This document shows, one piece after another, positions 21,801 through 30,095 of a DNA stretch of 64,000 nucleotides. Each line of letters opens with the position of its first letter. Position 1 is the stretch's first letter. The stretch covers positions 29,058,572 to 29,122,571 of the forward strand of contig CM034543.1 of assembly GCA_020002185.1 (NCBI GenBank). The letters are read 5' to 3'. The position numbers and the translations under genes were made by a program. This DNA comes from Paraescarpia echinospica. Taxonomy: Eukaryota; Annelida; Polychaeta; Sabellida; Siboglinidae. The notes beneath the pieces are model-generated. The model did no database searches. It was not told the origin of the DNA and worked only from the letters and a program-made list of their open reading frames with translations.

Positions 21801-22014
21801 CGCCAGCAGGAGTCCAGCTACTGCATGCTCCCCGGGGGCCATTTATTACGCGAACCAAGTCTACTCCGCGCAGTCGTACATGTCGTATGTTCCGCCCGCT
21901 CCACCGAACCCTTCCGTCGTCTATAACGTATCCCAGCAGCCTCAGCAAGCCGCGCCACATTACATGGCAGCGCCGTTTATGACCGGATGCGCACCACCGC
22001 CTGTTCACTATTAA
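818..22014 (+). CDS. OTUD4: OTUD4/ALG13-family OTU-Tudor protein, 3' part (14 exons)
   Basis: Exons joined by GT-AG sites with matching phase: 818-867, 1699-1802, 3070-3128, 4032-4112, 4726-4766, 5142-5251, 6465-6560, 8347-8454, 10328-10511, 11095-11200, 11987-12034, 12658-12984, 19945-19985, 20827-22014. The summed length is 2 bases plus 847 codons including the stop. The product begins with a Tudor fold (FVPGDKCQV, HIQEL, HGPVTVFVEELGEK, HQVPLSSL), typical of OTUD4, ALG13 and Drosophila Otu. A second family block follows near residue 435-455 (CDLPQN, LRFFYNLGVEYY), then a Pro/Tyr/Ser-rich tail. Human OTUD4 is a deubiquitinase/scaffold with an N-terminal OTU domain; here that domain would lie before base 1. 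RFF-NLGV favours OTUD4, while DPGGCDLPQ and the lack of an Arg-Gly-rich C terminus resemble ALG13, so the paralogue is not settled. The family is sure; the 8347-8454 exon is less so. Confidence 0.85.
1699..1802 (+). CDS. OTUD4: OTUD4-like exon: core of Tudor domain
   Basis: The acceptor tttgttgacag and donor AA|gtgagt bound an exon that starts in phase 0 and leaves AA. It reads VTLTEHANKTFNAHIQEL and then HGPVTVFVEELGE, the signature of the OTUD4/ALG13 Tudor domain. This is the strongest diagnostic stretch of the gene. Confidence 0.92.
2673..3009. repeat. 48-bp minisatellite, about 7 copies
   Basis: Units contain gagggtgtctgccagggtta and gtgtagtcaactaccacccc, with period 47-49. It fills the intron before the last Tudor exon. 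Open frames on both strands across it are periodic and not genes. Confidence 0.93.
3070..3128 (+). CDS. OTUD4: OTUD4-like exon: last Tudor strand
   Basis: Acceptor ctgtttcag and donor A|gtgagt. With the AA carried over it reads KHQVPLSSLTALPQTHKNLA, completing the Tudor fold (VPL-L motif). Tandem arrays stand in the introns on both sides (48-bp and 17-bp units). Confidence 0.9.
3271..3945. repeat. 17-bp tandem array derived from the GAACCTCACT MITE-like family
   Basis: About 38 copies of agtaatacagccacctc, with variants catcagt and catcaat. The left edge reads ctcacttaatggtcacctca, as in the termini of the copies at 52345 and 60585, so the array looks like an expanded internal repeat of that element. 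Confidence 0.9.
4032..4112 (+). CDS. OTUD4: OTUD4-like exon after the Tudor domain
   Basis: Acceptor ttttttcag and donor TAG|gtatga. It joins the previous exon as A|GT (Ser) and reads SRDWMLTTGKNYRQLSGYYQ. In OTUD4 and ALG13 a W-containing linker follows the Tudor domain at this point. No domain is recognised. Confidence 0.85.
4180..4600. repeat. Degenerate 37-bp tandem repeat
   Basis: Units of about 37 bases contain aaactgttcactgtactg and aatcattacaat, with strong divergence between copies. It lies in the intron after the exon 4032-4112 and looks like an older array than its neighbours. Confidence 0.8.
4726..4766 (+). CDS. OTUD4: OTUD4-like short basic exon
   Basis: A 41-bp exon with acceptor cattgtcatacag and donor AAG|gtacgt. 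It reads EPQGANRKRRGRRK, a basic patch that could serve as a nuclear localisation signal or RNA contact (inference). The phase closes to 0. Confidence 0.75.
5142..5251 (+). CDS. OTUD4: OTUD4-like exon with PPR-R motif
   Basis: Acceptor ctggccacag and donor TG|gtgagg. It reads EVSVLVPMKHEVGMPPRPSR and continues to LSRSA. The PPR/PPRP segment sits where OTUD4 and ALG13 carry a conserved LPPRLQH-type motif. It is followed by an intron made almost entirely of a 34-bp array. Confidence 0.82.
5436..6448. repeat. 34-bp minisatellite, about 30 copies
   Basis: Unit gattgtgagattactttgg plus ataagaaactgaagt. It fills most of the 1.2 kb intron and ends 16 bases before the exon at 6465, leaving only a short pyrimidine tract. 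Variants (ataag/atgag, aagt/gagt) are mixed along the array. Confidence 0.95.
6465..6560 (+). CDS. OTUD4: OTUD4-like exon, Gly/Pro/Arg-rich
   Basis: Acceptor ttttacacatttcag and donor CAG|gtgcgt. Entering with TG, the frame is CSHGCVQFRPPYGGRQAINA and ends EDR. The start could be 6465 or 6468 (NAGNAG acceptor cagcag). Another open frame (AAMAVYSFGRP) does not fit the phase of the flanking exons. Confidence 0.78.
6815..7065 (+). repeat. Dispersed repeat, family D, copy 1
   Basis: It matches 40100-40295 in the same orientation: ggccagtggaattataaaca, ttattttaaaattg, tatgtgaa, and tggaaaatttgtatttaaaag with gaatgcaact. This copy is interrupted by an AT microsatellite near 6960. The type of element is unknown. 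Confidence 0.65.
7430..7632 (+). mobile_element. MITE-like repeat, family B, copy 1
   Basis: It shares gggg-ccgtt-cac, aaacagaatccattattaa, atcacagaggacactattt and ccgtgacacacc with copies at 48477-48751 (inverted) and 57040-57235. It lies in an intron of the OTUD4-like gene. Confidence 0.7.
8347..8454 (+). CDS. OTUD4: OTUD4-like exon, probable
   Basis: The acceptor gttgtttccag and donor CTCTGCAG|gtaccg bound 108 bases, a multiple of three, so including or skipping it keeps the frame. With AG carried in it reads SSLRFLSLRDRCGFYKTNVN, then YPPHPRFDRRLC. Its high third-position GC matches the proven exons, unlike the AT-rich surroundings. It could be an alternative cassette exon or a chance open stretch. 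Confidence 0.6.
10328..10511 (+). CDS. OTUD4: OTUD4-like exon, His/Ser/Glu-rich
   Basis: Acceptor gtgtccaccag and donor CCG|gtaggt. It reads GQQHHYGSSHRSQAESSVNS, then an acidic stretch VEDCVTFENVPQLDELPPGG. It is low complexity, and the EN-P-LDELP part recalls a short acidic block of ALG13/OTUD4 relatives. The exit phase is 0. Confidence 0.85.
10996..11094 (+). repeat. Duplicated 3' end of an intron
   Basis: Two copies of about 48 bases containing tagacttg, tgtttc and tggcctggttgacagaggct lie back to back, and the second runs into the acceptor of exon 11095. The first copy keeps a tgttgtag acceptor-like end. Confidence 0.75.
11095..11200 (+). CDS. OTUD4: OTUD4-like exon, Gly/Gln/Tyr-rich
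   Basis: Acceptor gtgtttacttgtag and donor G|gtaagg. It reads KGQMYGGSQGPYRQQWGHRS and then NYLQEPGSGAAEL. The composition suggests a disordered region. The 3' end of the preceding intron is duplicated just upstream (10996-11094). Confidence 0.88.
11987..12034 (+). CDS. OTUD4: OTUD4-like 48-bp exon
   Basis: Acceptor tttgtactttgtag and donor AGAG|gtgggc. It reads EDPAGVDMSGLRLAER, with one base carried in and one out. Its length is a multiple of three, so it is a possible cassette exon. Confidence 0.75.
12080..12345 (+). repeat. Dispersed repeat, family C, copy 1
   Basis: It matches 31340-31560: gaaatgtcatgttttaatta, cttgtcctatc, aatggtaaccaggtaa, ggttttgtggaaa and aagttgtgcaatg. Neither coding capacity nor clear termini are seen. 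Confidence 0.65.
12658..12984 (+). CDS. OTUD4: OTUD4-like exon: Pro-rich segment ending in CDLPQN
   Basis: Acceptor gttctttcag and donor AATG|gtaatt. It is Pro/Tyr-rich (PIPIPQPTPNQPYPP, GGVPYYPYLIVPHADN) and ends SSDPGGCDLPQN, the start of the conserved block that comes before FF-NLG in OTUD4 and ALG13. The downstream intron (about 7 kb) carries the DIRS element. Confidence 0.9.
12985..13842. other. Intron sequence without recognised features
   Basis: AT-rich intron of the OTUD4-like gene between the CDLPQN exon and the DIRS remnant. I see neither exon-like segments nor strong repeats. Confidence 0.5.
13843..13869. repeat. Hairpin near the left side of the DIRS remnant
   Basis: gatac-CACCCGG, loop CTGA, CCGGGTG-tatc. 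It could be a terminal structure of the retroelement, whose left boundary is not fixed; this is inference. Confidence 0.5.
14265..15607 (+). pseudogene. Gag-like ORF1 remnant of the DIRS element
   Basis: At least three frames are needed. 14270-14395 reads PPLPPPIPSALELSALDTIL, then RKMTEMADHLNSLEK. 14685-15120 is Ser/His-rich, then continues as ETEKILSTIADHLDTIRHLL. 14960-15607 continues in another frame with GAKKTFHKPFYQFSAREGDP. DIRS and related elements have such a first ORF, but the match is by position and composition, not by a firm motif. Confidence 0.5.
15930..16646 (+). pseudogene. DIRS reverse transcriptase remnant
   Basis: The open part is 16068-16646. It has RT fingers and palm motifs: TPGFYSLLFLVPKTNG, WRPVIDLSRLNRFL, VTSLDLKDAYFHIPIHWAYW and FRTLPFSLATA. 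The catalytic box, usually YLDDWL in this family, reads YQCLNDWLI, so one of the two aspartates is Asn. The frame stops at 16646 (LFLGYQFDLVK), before the thumb. Upstream bases contain in-frame stops. It is inactive by motif loss and truncation. Confidence 0.85.
16863..18228 (+). repeat. 47-bp minisatellite inside the DIRS element, 29 copies
   Basis: Unit: gtacctcttctcccacctg, tactcaaggaacta, acctggtggatgtc; period exactly 47 (16907, 16954 and so on). (18228-16863+1)/47 is 29. In one frame a unit reads PLLPPVLKELTWWMS, the element's own RT-RNase H linker, and the last unit runs straight on into the linker (EPNVFSG). Variants ccc/cac/ctc and aacta/aactg are interspersed. Confidence 0.95.
18229..18610 (+). 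pseudogene. DIRS RNase H remnant
   Basis: 18217-18525 reads LIHILTDASELRLGHSSS, QLHIELKAVHLALLFWLP and VLVELDNSTAVANINKRGG, matching the Asp, Glu and Asp positions of RNase H. A run of 11 G at 18497-18507 causes a frameshift, and the homology goes on in another frame as RSISLTRLVAQILLLCRERE and LRARQ. The usual RHIPG-type ending is lost (RQSWHQEW). A further frameshift near 18260 separates it from the linker. Confidence 0.8.
18700..19944. other. Intron sequence without recognised features
   Basis: AT-rich sequence after the DIRS remnant and before the NLG exon. I see nothing coding and no tandem array. Confidence 0.5.
19945..19985 (+). CDS. OTUD4: OTUD4-like exon: NLG motif
   Basis: A 41-bp exon with acceptor ttttgttacag and donor GAG|gtaaat. 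It reads DLASLRFFYNLGVE and joins YYRML in the last exon. The FFYNLGVEYY block is conserved in OTUD4 and ALG13, which is good evidence that the exons on both sides of the 7 kb intron belong to one gene. Confidence 0.9.
20631..20806 (+). mobile_element. GAACCTCACT MITE-like element, short copy
   Basis: Left part gttacctaggtaatacagcc and accttgcaattaagg; right end gatgaccttaatagtgaggt then cttactgta. It has the same ends and core as copies at 52345 and 60585 but with a single internal repeat. It ends 20 bases before the last exon of the OTUD4-like gene. Confidence 0.75.
20827..22014 (+). CDS. OTUD4: OTUD4-like last coding exon, disordered tail
   Basis: Acceptor cgccgtgttgttacag; stop TAA at 22012-22014; 395 residues. 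It starts YYRMLPKIPSPPQPPYNNYV and then has an acidic Ser/Cys/Asp-rich part (HDSGCISDVSSCGNGENA), a basic part near RFKKLLAAHAQAMHK, and a Tyr/Pro/Gln-rich end (YVPPAPPNPSVVYNVS, APPPVHY). The exon is GC- and CpG-rich compared with its introns. I see no folded domain; low-complexity tails are usual for this family. Confidence 0.9.
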   Translation, partial: YYRMLPKIPSPPQPPYNNYVNGQVMYGAPPMMVPPPPEVFAVSASVTEDESAGQYEAIDKYGSECENTRRQVVYVDVSDTGKCMCGGHDSGCISDVSSCGNGENADSCLSDDAPERVPAAHPGEGIGDSHSDSSSQHSVSSLCGNGRSNNVLAVPSGSSQAVDRTQRAPLYAAKHKSWVGAPPKQVQPLKEIPPRFKKLLAAHAQAMHKTSAFKRSQYTGVPLVKKGHIEGGGRRGVDGSGQYSFNPEAETFIPGQKYECIGQGVAPSCGQCVQQAYVTDADGATPVEPPHPTYTIHIPGGFPAYTCCIADNIAPSDASGLVQSAASRSPATACSPGAIYYANQVYSAQSYMSYVPPAPPNPSVVYNVSQQPQQAAPHYMAAPFMTGCAPPPVHY

Positions 22015-23235
22015 ATTGCTCACTTCCTGCGTGTTTCGCTTCTACAAGCATCTCACATCACCACCAAAGTCGCTCTCCATTTGACCTACTGAGTAACTGC
22101 TCAATGACGTGTGGGGCCAAGTTTTCGTGGCCAAGTAAAACACCGATCAAAAGGTGTGCATTTCTATAATGTTGTTAATCGTCCCTGTTTGAACAGAGTA
22201 ACCAGGTGTGGGTTTGAGATGTTGGAGAAGTCGCTTGTGTGTGTTTGGTGTCATCTTTCTGCGTGCCACACTTTTGTAGGACTGTAGTCAAACGTGCATG
22301 TCCACACACACTCCTAGGTTTTGTCTTGCTGTGTTCCATTGTGCTCCTGTTTAACGTTGATACAAATTCACGACCCCATTTATCAGTGGGGAATGCAAAA
22401 GTTGAGTTGGCGACTCATGAATATTACTTGCGTCGAGTCGTGAATTGGTATTCACAAGAAATCCAAGCTCACTGGAACACAAAGCCATGTCCCTGAGTAT
22501 GTTGTACTACACACTCGTTAGTTGCTGTTTTGTGCTTAATTGTAACACCGAAACCTGTCTGCCTCCAGACTTTACGCTAATACGTGTCGCTACAAACACT
22601 TCGCAATGAGTGTGCACTGGCGTTTTATTTTTGGCGTACTGTGTAATTCTACACAGGGTGTTTGTTATATTAGACATACAGGGTGTGCATGGTCTGTGGA
22701 GATTGTGTGTGGCTTTGCAGTGTACAGCTTTGAATCTCATTGCGTGTTGTCAGACTGTGACGGTTTAGGTGTTTCTCTGTGAATTACCTGCAGATGTGGC
22801 ATCTACTGTGCTTTATTGGTTGCAAACTAACAACAAATTTGAAACTGCTAAGTCATTATCAGAGTGGCCATCTTAGTTCTTGCGTATTCAGAATTTAGTA
22901 AAGAAGTATTATTACTATTGTGAAACAGTAACAAAGTTTTGCAAACATAACGCTGAATATCCATTTACGTTATGAAAGATCTTTTCAGTGCAATTGTCAT
23001 AATTAAAGCTTATTACGTTTAATGATTTGATTGTAGTTTGTTAAGATTACTGATCATTCTTATGGACAGTTAAATTTACTTACCACATTTCTTGTTATCA
23101 TATCCAAAATGTCACATGACCTGTGTAGAGACATTTGCCTATCTTCTTATGTTCTACTGATGAGACCATCTCAAGAAGCAGGTGAATGTTTTTATACAGG
23201 TGATGTGGTACAGTGGGCATGTTAAAACTGTATTA

Positions 23236-23288
23236 AATAAATAAGTTGTTTTGGTACCTTTTATTTGGTGTATTTTGTAACAAATAAA
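23236..23288 (+). promoter_or_regulatory. Candidate poly(A) signals of the OTUD4-like gene
   Basis: AATAAA occurs at 23236-23241 and 23283-23288, about 1.2 kb after the stop codon. These are the first canonical hexamers I noticed on this strand. A 3' UTR of this length is ordinary, but use is unproven. Confidence 0.4.
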
Positions 23289-24119
23289 GCAGCAAGATGT
23301 GGCCGAAAGTTTGCAAACTCAAACAAGTACAGTATTTCCTACCACTGCCCACCACCACCAATAGGAGTAAAGATTTTGAGCAATCCAAAATGGCTTCCAA
23401 AACCAGCACCACGACATTACACACTTGTGATATCTACGATGGCATCAACGTGCATTAACGTCTGTTCCACTCAATATGTGGAACTACCGTAGCACGGGAT
23501 GTGGTGACAATCAAACCATATGTAACACTATTTGTTTTGGGGAACTTCCAAACTTGTGCGACCAACCCCAAGATGCATCCTCGTATATATGTTGTATTCA
23601 CGTAACTAGACGTGTGTCACAGTAATCGGTAGTGTGTCACCTTTTGTGTTGGTAGTTTGTCATGCTGAATGTTTTCTTATGGTCCGCCTTAAAACATTGA
23701 TGTCATTTTATTCCAGTAAACAGATTTATATTGGCCCCTCTGCTTTCCTAGTGTAACTGTCACATGCTGCCATCATTGTAGAACGTTTCTATTCGGTCTT
23801 TATATCACCACCTTGTTTTTGAACAAGAATCAGAAAATAAACGTTAAAAATTGTATTTTAATATATCTACGATGCTAAAATTAACACCACCTAACTCCCC
23901 CTGCCCAAATAAACCGATTGTGTTTAGTATCAGACATCTGTGTTTTGAGATGCCCCATACCGATGTTTGTTTTCGGTTTGTTGTTGTAACTTGTAGACTC
24001 TGTAGTTACTGTACCGTCCTCTTGGCTTACTCTTGTGACCGCGGTATTGCAAAATACTTGCTAGTTTCACAGCCAAGATTCGGCTGTGTGCTCATACGGT
24101 GCTTAGGGCGGAGTTTCCT

Positions 24120-24310
24120 TTATAAGGTGGTGGGTGGAGCTTTCTCTGTTGGGTGGGTGGAGCCCTGTTGGGTGGGAAGAGCTTCCTTTATAAAGTAGTG
24201 GGTGGAGCCTTTTTTGAGTGGGTGGGTTTGCTTGGGTGGGTGGAACCTTCTGTCGGATGGATGGAACCTTCTGTCAGGTGGGTGGAGCCTTCTGTCAAAG
24301 GGTGAAACTT
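24120..24310. repeat. Imperfect GTGGGTGGAGC tandem repeat
   Basis: About seven irregular copies of gtgggtggagcc followed by ttctgtc, tttctctg or similar. Spacing varies (about 24-35 bases). Confidence 0.7.
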
Positions 24311-27300
24311 GTTTCATTAGGCTGGGCGTATTGTGAAAGTTTTAAAAGATTCCACCACACCCAGCTTGCTAACCCTATCAAAATTGTAGGTCATGCCATT
24401 AATGCAGTTTCGGGCCATGAATTTTGGTATATCTGCAGCTTAGTTGATTGGAATTCCCAGGACAATTGACTCCACACTTTTACCCCAATGTGCTCAAACC
24501 TCTGCTACTTTCTCCATGTGCCATTTATGGTCAACTAACTGACACAAGATTGTGTCATTCTCATTATGGTGAAATGTCGGTGTTTTACACTGATTTGGTT
24601 AATTAGTCTATGTTTATAATGTCCCTCTAGGCATGTACATTAAATATGGTCTGTTGTCTATATTTACACTAGATTCCAGGTTGTCACAAGATAATAGACT
24701 TGGGATTATGAGTGTGGACACCATTTATTGTCGTTGTAAAGTGAAACGACTGTGCAACAAAATGCTCAACAAATTTATGTGTGAAAGCTTGTTGTCAGTG
24801 TTCATATGTGTGTTATACAAGCCAGACTGCCAGCACAGTGGGTGAAATTGTATGAACATTGTACATACGTCTGTACAGATACAATATACATACAGTGGTT
24901 CAATACAATGTAATGTAGAAGTGCGACCACATCCATTGCTGGCAAAACTGACATTAATTCATAAGTTGGAGACACTATTAAATATATCTGATTATTTTGA
25001 GATTCCCAGCATTACCTGACGTGATCATAAAGGCGGGGATCTGGGTTTTTATAAATAATTGTGATAAATTCTATTAAAAGAATGTTAAAGAGATCACCTA
25101 ATGTTTGCCATACACCAATATTTAATGAGGGGTAATTTCTACTTGTATTATATTATTGACGTGGTCTGGTTTTGTCGCCTACCTATTGCATATATCTTCA
25201 GTCGGGTTAACGATATTGCAAATAATCATTGGGCGGTATCTCCAATCCATGAGTTAATGACGGTTTCACTGGCAGTATTCAAGTATTTGAACATGTCATT
25301 GATAGTATCAAATGGTATGTTGCCAGTCATTATACTTGCCAATCATTATACTTGCCAGTCATTATACTTGCCATTATTATTAGTCTCGTGCCACTTTCAT
25401 TGTTATATAATATTACTTGTACATGCACATATTTTCGAGTTACATATTTGCTGCTTCAAAGTTACTTATACACGCTGTGTGGATTCTTGCTATATTGAAA
25501 GTGTTGGAACTTGTGAAAATCCATTTATTTTATCACAAAGCTTTGCGGGGTAGAACCAGAATTTCAACTTTTAAGCGGTTGTTCTTTTCATAAGGAATGT
25601 GTGTTTGTATACAGCGATGTGTTCGCAAAGTTTGCTATTTGCAGGTAGCGATTATCTTTTGGGTTGCAAGTTAGCTATTCCAGCTCTTAGAGGAACATGG
25701 ATTTGGTATGTATTTCTGTAAGCTAATACGCAGCAAAATATACATCTGACATTGGGTTCTCAGGCCGTGGTGTATCTGTCTGTGTGCATAATATATACAC
25801 TGTATATATATATACACGCACGTATATATTTATATATATGCACACACACACACGCACACACATATAACTCTGAACCAGCAAATATGTATGAGAATAATTA
25901 TGTGACTATGGTCTACCACTTGTTACTTTGTTGAGTGTTCAGAGCCTCCTATTTTCCTTCGGTTGTTACTACTAGTAATAATAATACTACAGGGTATTAC
26001 TACTACCATCATGTGTTTAGATAACAGTATTTCATTCATCTAGCGATCCTTGTGAATTTTCACAATGTCACAAGGGTCGTTCTTCGTTTGTGTCTGATAT
26101 TTTATTTATATAAGTGATTTGGTTTGTTGAGTTGCACATGTATTTATAATCTGTTATTTATAGGTGCTTTACGTTCGGTTTGTTTTATTTGAGTTTTATC
26201 ATTGTTCTGTTATTGTCTATGGTGTTGTTGACATTTTATTCTAAATTAAGCGGAACCAATATCTGCAGTCTAATGTATCGTGACATTTACTAAATTCTTT
26301 TTGCATTTCTGACATTTGAACACATTTTTCACAAGAAACATTTCCACATCTTACACCTTTGATCCAAAAAGTTCTACAGACAATCTGATGTGTGTGTTGA
26401 AAGAGTATTTAATTATTTGTTATTATGTACAATTTCGGTTGACTTTACATCCATTGTTATTTATTTATAGTTTCTTTAGTTTTACTTCACTGTTTCTGGA
26501 CTTAGTAAGTATTTAAGAATGAATGTCATTAAATGTTAATGGCCATCTCGCTCGTATAATGTCATTCGTCAGCGACATTTATTTGTGGAAGGTATTTTTG
26601 GCGAGATATATGCCCTATAGAAGATGAAACTGCCAAAATAGACATTTGTGGACACATTAAGTGTGTGAGGGATGTGATGAATATCACTTTGTCCACTTGT
26701 GATGAATCTCGGTGTACAAATACTTTACAGATACAACCTGATAGTAGGCAGCTTGTGACTGTACATGTGACTCGTTCTGCTGCCTCTGATTATTACGCCA
26801 AAGACATTTTGTTTATGCGTTATGCTTCTGGTTGCCACTGGATGTTTTCAATGAAGAAGTACGTCTACATTCAAGTCGTCGTACGCATGCATGTGTTGCT
26901 ATAAAGCTTCGACTTAACCCACCCGTATCAATACAGATAACAAACTCTTTTCAATATTTAAAAATAACCAATAACGATGTGATCGTTGCAGCCAACCTTT
27001 CATGCCGCCGTAACCATGGTTACCATCACCTGTGAGGGGTGTCACTCTTGCTTAATAAGAGTCATTTATTTGGACATTTGCTCGTTAGTAATATTTTAGT
27101 AGTCATCAAATGAGTCCACTGAGAACCTTTGTGAGCTTTAAAGGTTTAATACTAGACACTGTAGGACCATATCAAAGTAGATGTAAAAAAACTCAAGTTT
27201 AGACTGCTGTCATATACATTATGTGCTTAGAATGACTAAACAAATGCAGTGTATTTGAGGAGAAAGTATACCAGTCCTGTTCTACGAGTCACGTAGATCT

Positions 27301-29965
27301 GTTTGGGTTCAGATTATGTCGATGTTGTGCCAGGTTTACTTTTGTAAAATGTACACAAATATGCCGCAAATTACGAGCTGTATTTTCTTATAATGTTGTC
27401 GTTAAGTGTGTGTGGTTACTGCCGTTTTGCGCATAACTGTGTGTTGTCTTTTTCGCTGCTAAGGTCCACTAATGAGTGATGTCAAATAATAATAATATAA
27501 GCATCGATGTGCAAGAGGAATATTTAATATAACATACAAGTTGTATGTAAAAGAGAAAAATTAATGTCATGTGCAATATGTATTAGTTGCACATGAGAAT
27601 GTCTTATTATAAATGACGATGACTAATCATTAATGTGTGTTTGTGAATTGGAGGAGGTGAAGAATGCGTACTTGCCACTTGCCATTATTTCCGTATAGTC
27701 ATGAAAGATGAGTTGTTACTCAGCTGCCACTCTGTCAATCACTTCGCTAGGTGAAGGATTAAGTTCTACATTAATTTCTTATTATAGCCGTATCTTATTG
27801 CTCAGTGGAAACCATTTAAAATGAGGCTGTCTTGTCAGTTCAGTTACCTAGAATCAAAACAATCATTGGCAGGATGTTAGCTGAATCAGCTGTCTTGCAT
27901 GGGGAACATGCTGAATGTCAAAAGGGCCAAGCTATTAAACCACCTGCTACATATTGCCAGTATAGCATGTTTATAACTTGAATGATTTATTGTGAACTTT
28001 TGCTGTCAAAATATACCAGTTGTGAACAGTTTCTGGCTTATTAAATGCAATTTGGCAGGCAGTATACCTTCAACTTAATGTGTTCTGGTATTAAAAACAT
28101 TATAATTATAAAATTACGAACATACAGCCTTGGATTAATGTGAACCTTGCAGAGACAATATTCATCATATTTGATAAAGTGGCAAGGTGGATTTGATATG
28201 TAAACGTGTACTGAGAAGTTGAAATAAAAAATTATTTTCTTAGGTAGATAAGTGCGCATTCCAGTCGTGTTTAATGACACTGAAGTACCCATCTACATTT
28301 TTCTTGCCACAGAAGAGCAGAACTTGTAGTGATATTTTTGCTGTGAACTGTTTGTTGCTATAAACTTGTAGTAGGTAGATGTTACTCGTTTGTATGAATA
28401 TCCATTTATATGTGAAATAATTGCTATTTTTGTGGAAAACAGTCTATGGTGTGTGCCATTTACGTATACATTAGATGATCTTAGATAAGTATACTGTCTG
28501 ATTCATGAGATGTATTATTTGCGGTTTGCAAGACGCAGCCAGTTTGGTGTGGTTTAATTTAAGCAGCCAGGTTGTCGACGACAGTTTAAGTGCTGTGAAT
28601 GTTGTTGTTTCTCTAAATGTACCAGGCACTTTACCAGTGCTTGGAGATGGACTGCTCAATAACACCTCACTCCGCTGATGAGTTACCTGTGCCAGTGTGT
28701 TAGAATCGACAATGTTTGAATGGAACAGATACATCCATTCATTTTGTTGCCGGCTGGTCGCTAACAGGGCTTACAGTAGATGATAATGGTTCGACGACAC
28801 TGAACGTTGGAACGTTATACCTACTTAATCATGCTGCACATTGGGTGATGCCATAATCAAATCTGTCACTGTTTGAGTAGCAAAATTAGGGACGTGAAAA
28901 AGCTACAATTGAATGGTTCATTGTATTTGTCATGTAGAAGTATTGCATTATTCACTCTTGTATTCAACCTGTTGGCTCTCGTAAGAGATTGCAACTATAA
29001 ATAATAAAGGTCTTCAATGTCTGTCAAAATGTTTCGCTGCTGCACCTGATGAACCGAGTATTTTCAGGGAGCACCAGCAGGTGGCGACCGAGTTTCTTAA
29101 AGTTGCATTCTGAAATCATCCATCTTTTAGATACAAATGCCCCATACACTTTATATCAATTTCCTCAACTCCATATCAACATTTTTAGTGTTCAATTTAA
29201 GGTAAATAATGCATGTCATATGTTTGTCATTCTGCTGGCCAGACTTGCCAACCAGTAATTTTGTAAAAGCATAATTTATTGAATAACATCAAATGCCAAA
29301 ATGACACATGGTTGCAAGCAAGTACCCTAATAGTGTCCGTGCTGTATGTATACTTTGTTAAAGAAAACAGAAAAAAATTGTTAATTAAATCGCTCAGAAT
29401 GCGACTAAGATACTTGATCAACACAGAGTAACAGGTGGAGATTCTGCTTGCAGTAATCAAGTTGTTATAAAGCTAACCGTTCAACCGCTATTGTTTTAGA
29501 TGTCGTCGCAGAATAAGTTCACAAAGTTCCAAAATATGTCGAGCATTACGTATAGGGTTTGGTCGTCACAATGTATCTGGTGGCTCCACCCAGGAAATAA
29601 AACATGCAAGCTGATGTTAACAGCGATTCTGAATCGTAAAAACCGCAAGTTCCACACCATCGGTGGGAAAGTTTGAAACTAAAAAAAAAATGTTTGCACT
29701 TTGCAAACTCACGAGTCGCCATCCGTTAGGAGTATAAAACTAATAACGTGTACAACCAACTTTGTATGACACTGTTCCGGGAATAGCTTTCCCTAGTATA
29801 ATAAAACACCCAGCCTGGCTTAACAGTCCAAAAACTCATAGTAAAAACCAAATTTGATGTTTCTGAGGTCATGTTTATGCGTGCACCTGCATACTTGATA
29901 CAGGAAAGAAGCCCTTGTACGTAAACAGTTACCTCAACCAGCAAACAAACTACATTCACATTCAT

Positions 29966-29971
29966 TTTATT
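29966..29971 (-). promoter_or_regulatory. Poly(A) signal of EXOSC8
   Basis: AATAAA on the minus strand only about a dozen bases after the stop codon, which implies a very short 3' UTR. Another hexamer further downstream cannot be excluded. Confidence 0.5.
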
Positions 29972-29982
29972 AACATGTAGAA

Positions 29983-30095
29983 TCATCTGTCAACACTATT
30001 TATTGTTTCTTCTATTAACTTCTGAACTTCCTTGGCATGAACATGTGCCCGAGTGATGCTATCTTGCAGCTTGGTCTTGCTCAAACTGCTGCCAC
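29983..30095 (-). CDS. EXOSC8: EXOSC8 exon 11 and stop
   Basis: Acceptor tttctccactag. It reads [20 protein letters not shown], then [17 protein letters not shown] and stop TGA at 29985-29983. The KLQD-x-RA helix is the conserved C terminus. Confidence 0.95.

Larger units (their letters stand above)
22015..29965. other. 3' UTR and gene-poor spacer
   Basis: AT-rich sequence between the convergent OTUD4-like and EXOSC8 genes. I see no exon with splice sites or protein similarity. It holds a short imperfect GTGGGTGGAGC repeat (24120-24310) and AT/AC microsatellites (about 25795-25865). The short open frames look like chance. Confidence 0.6.
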
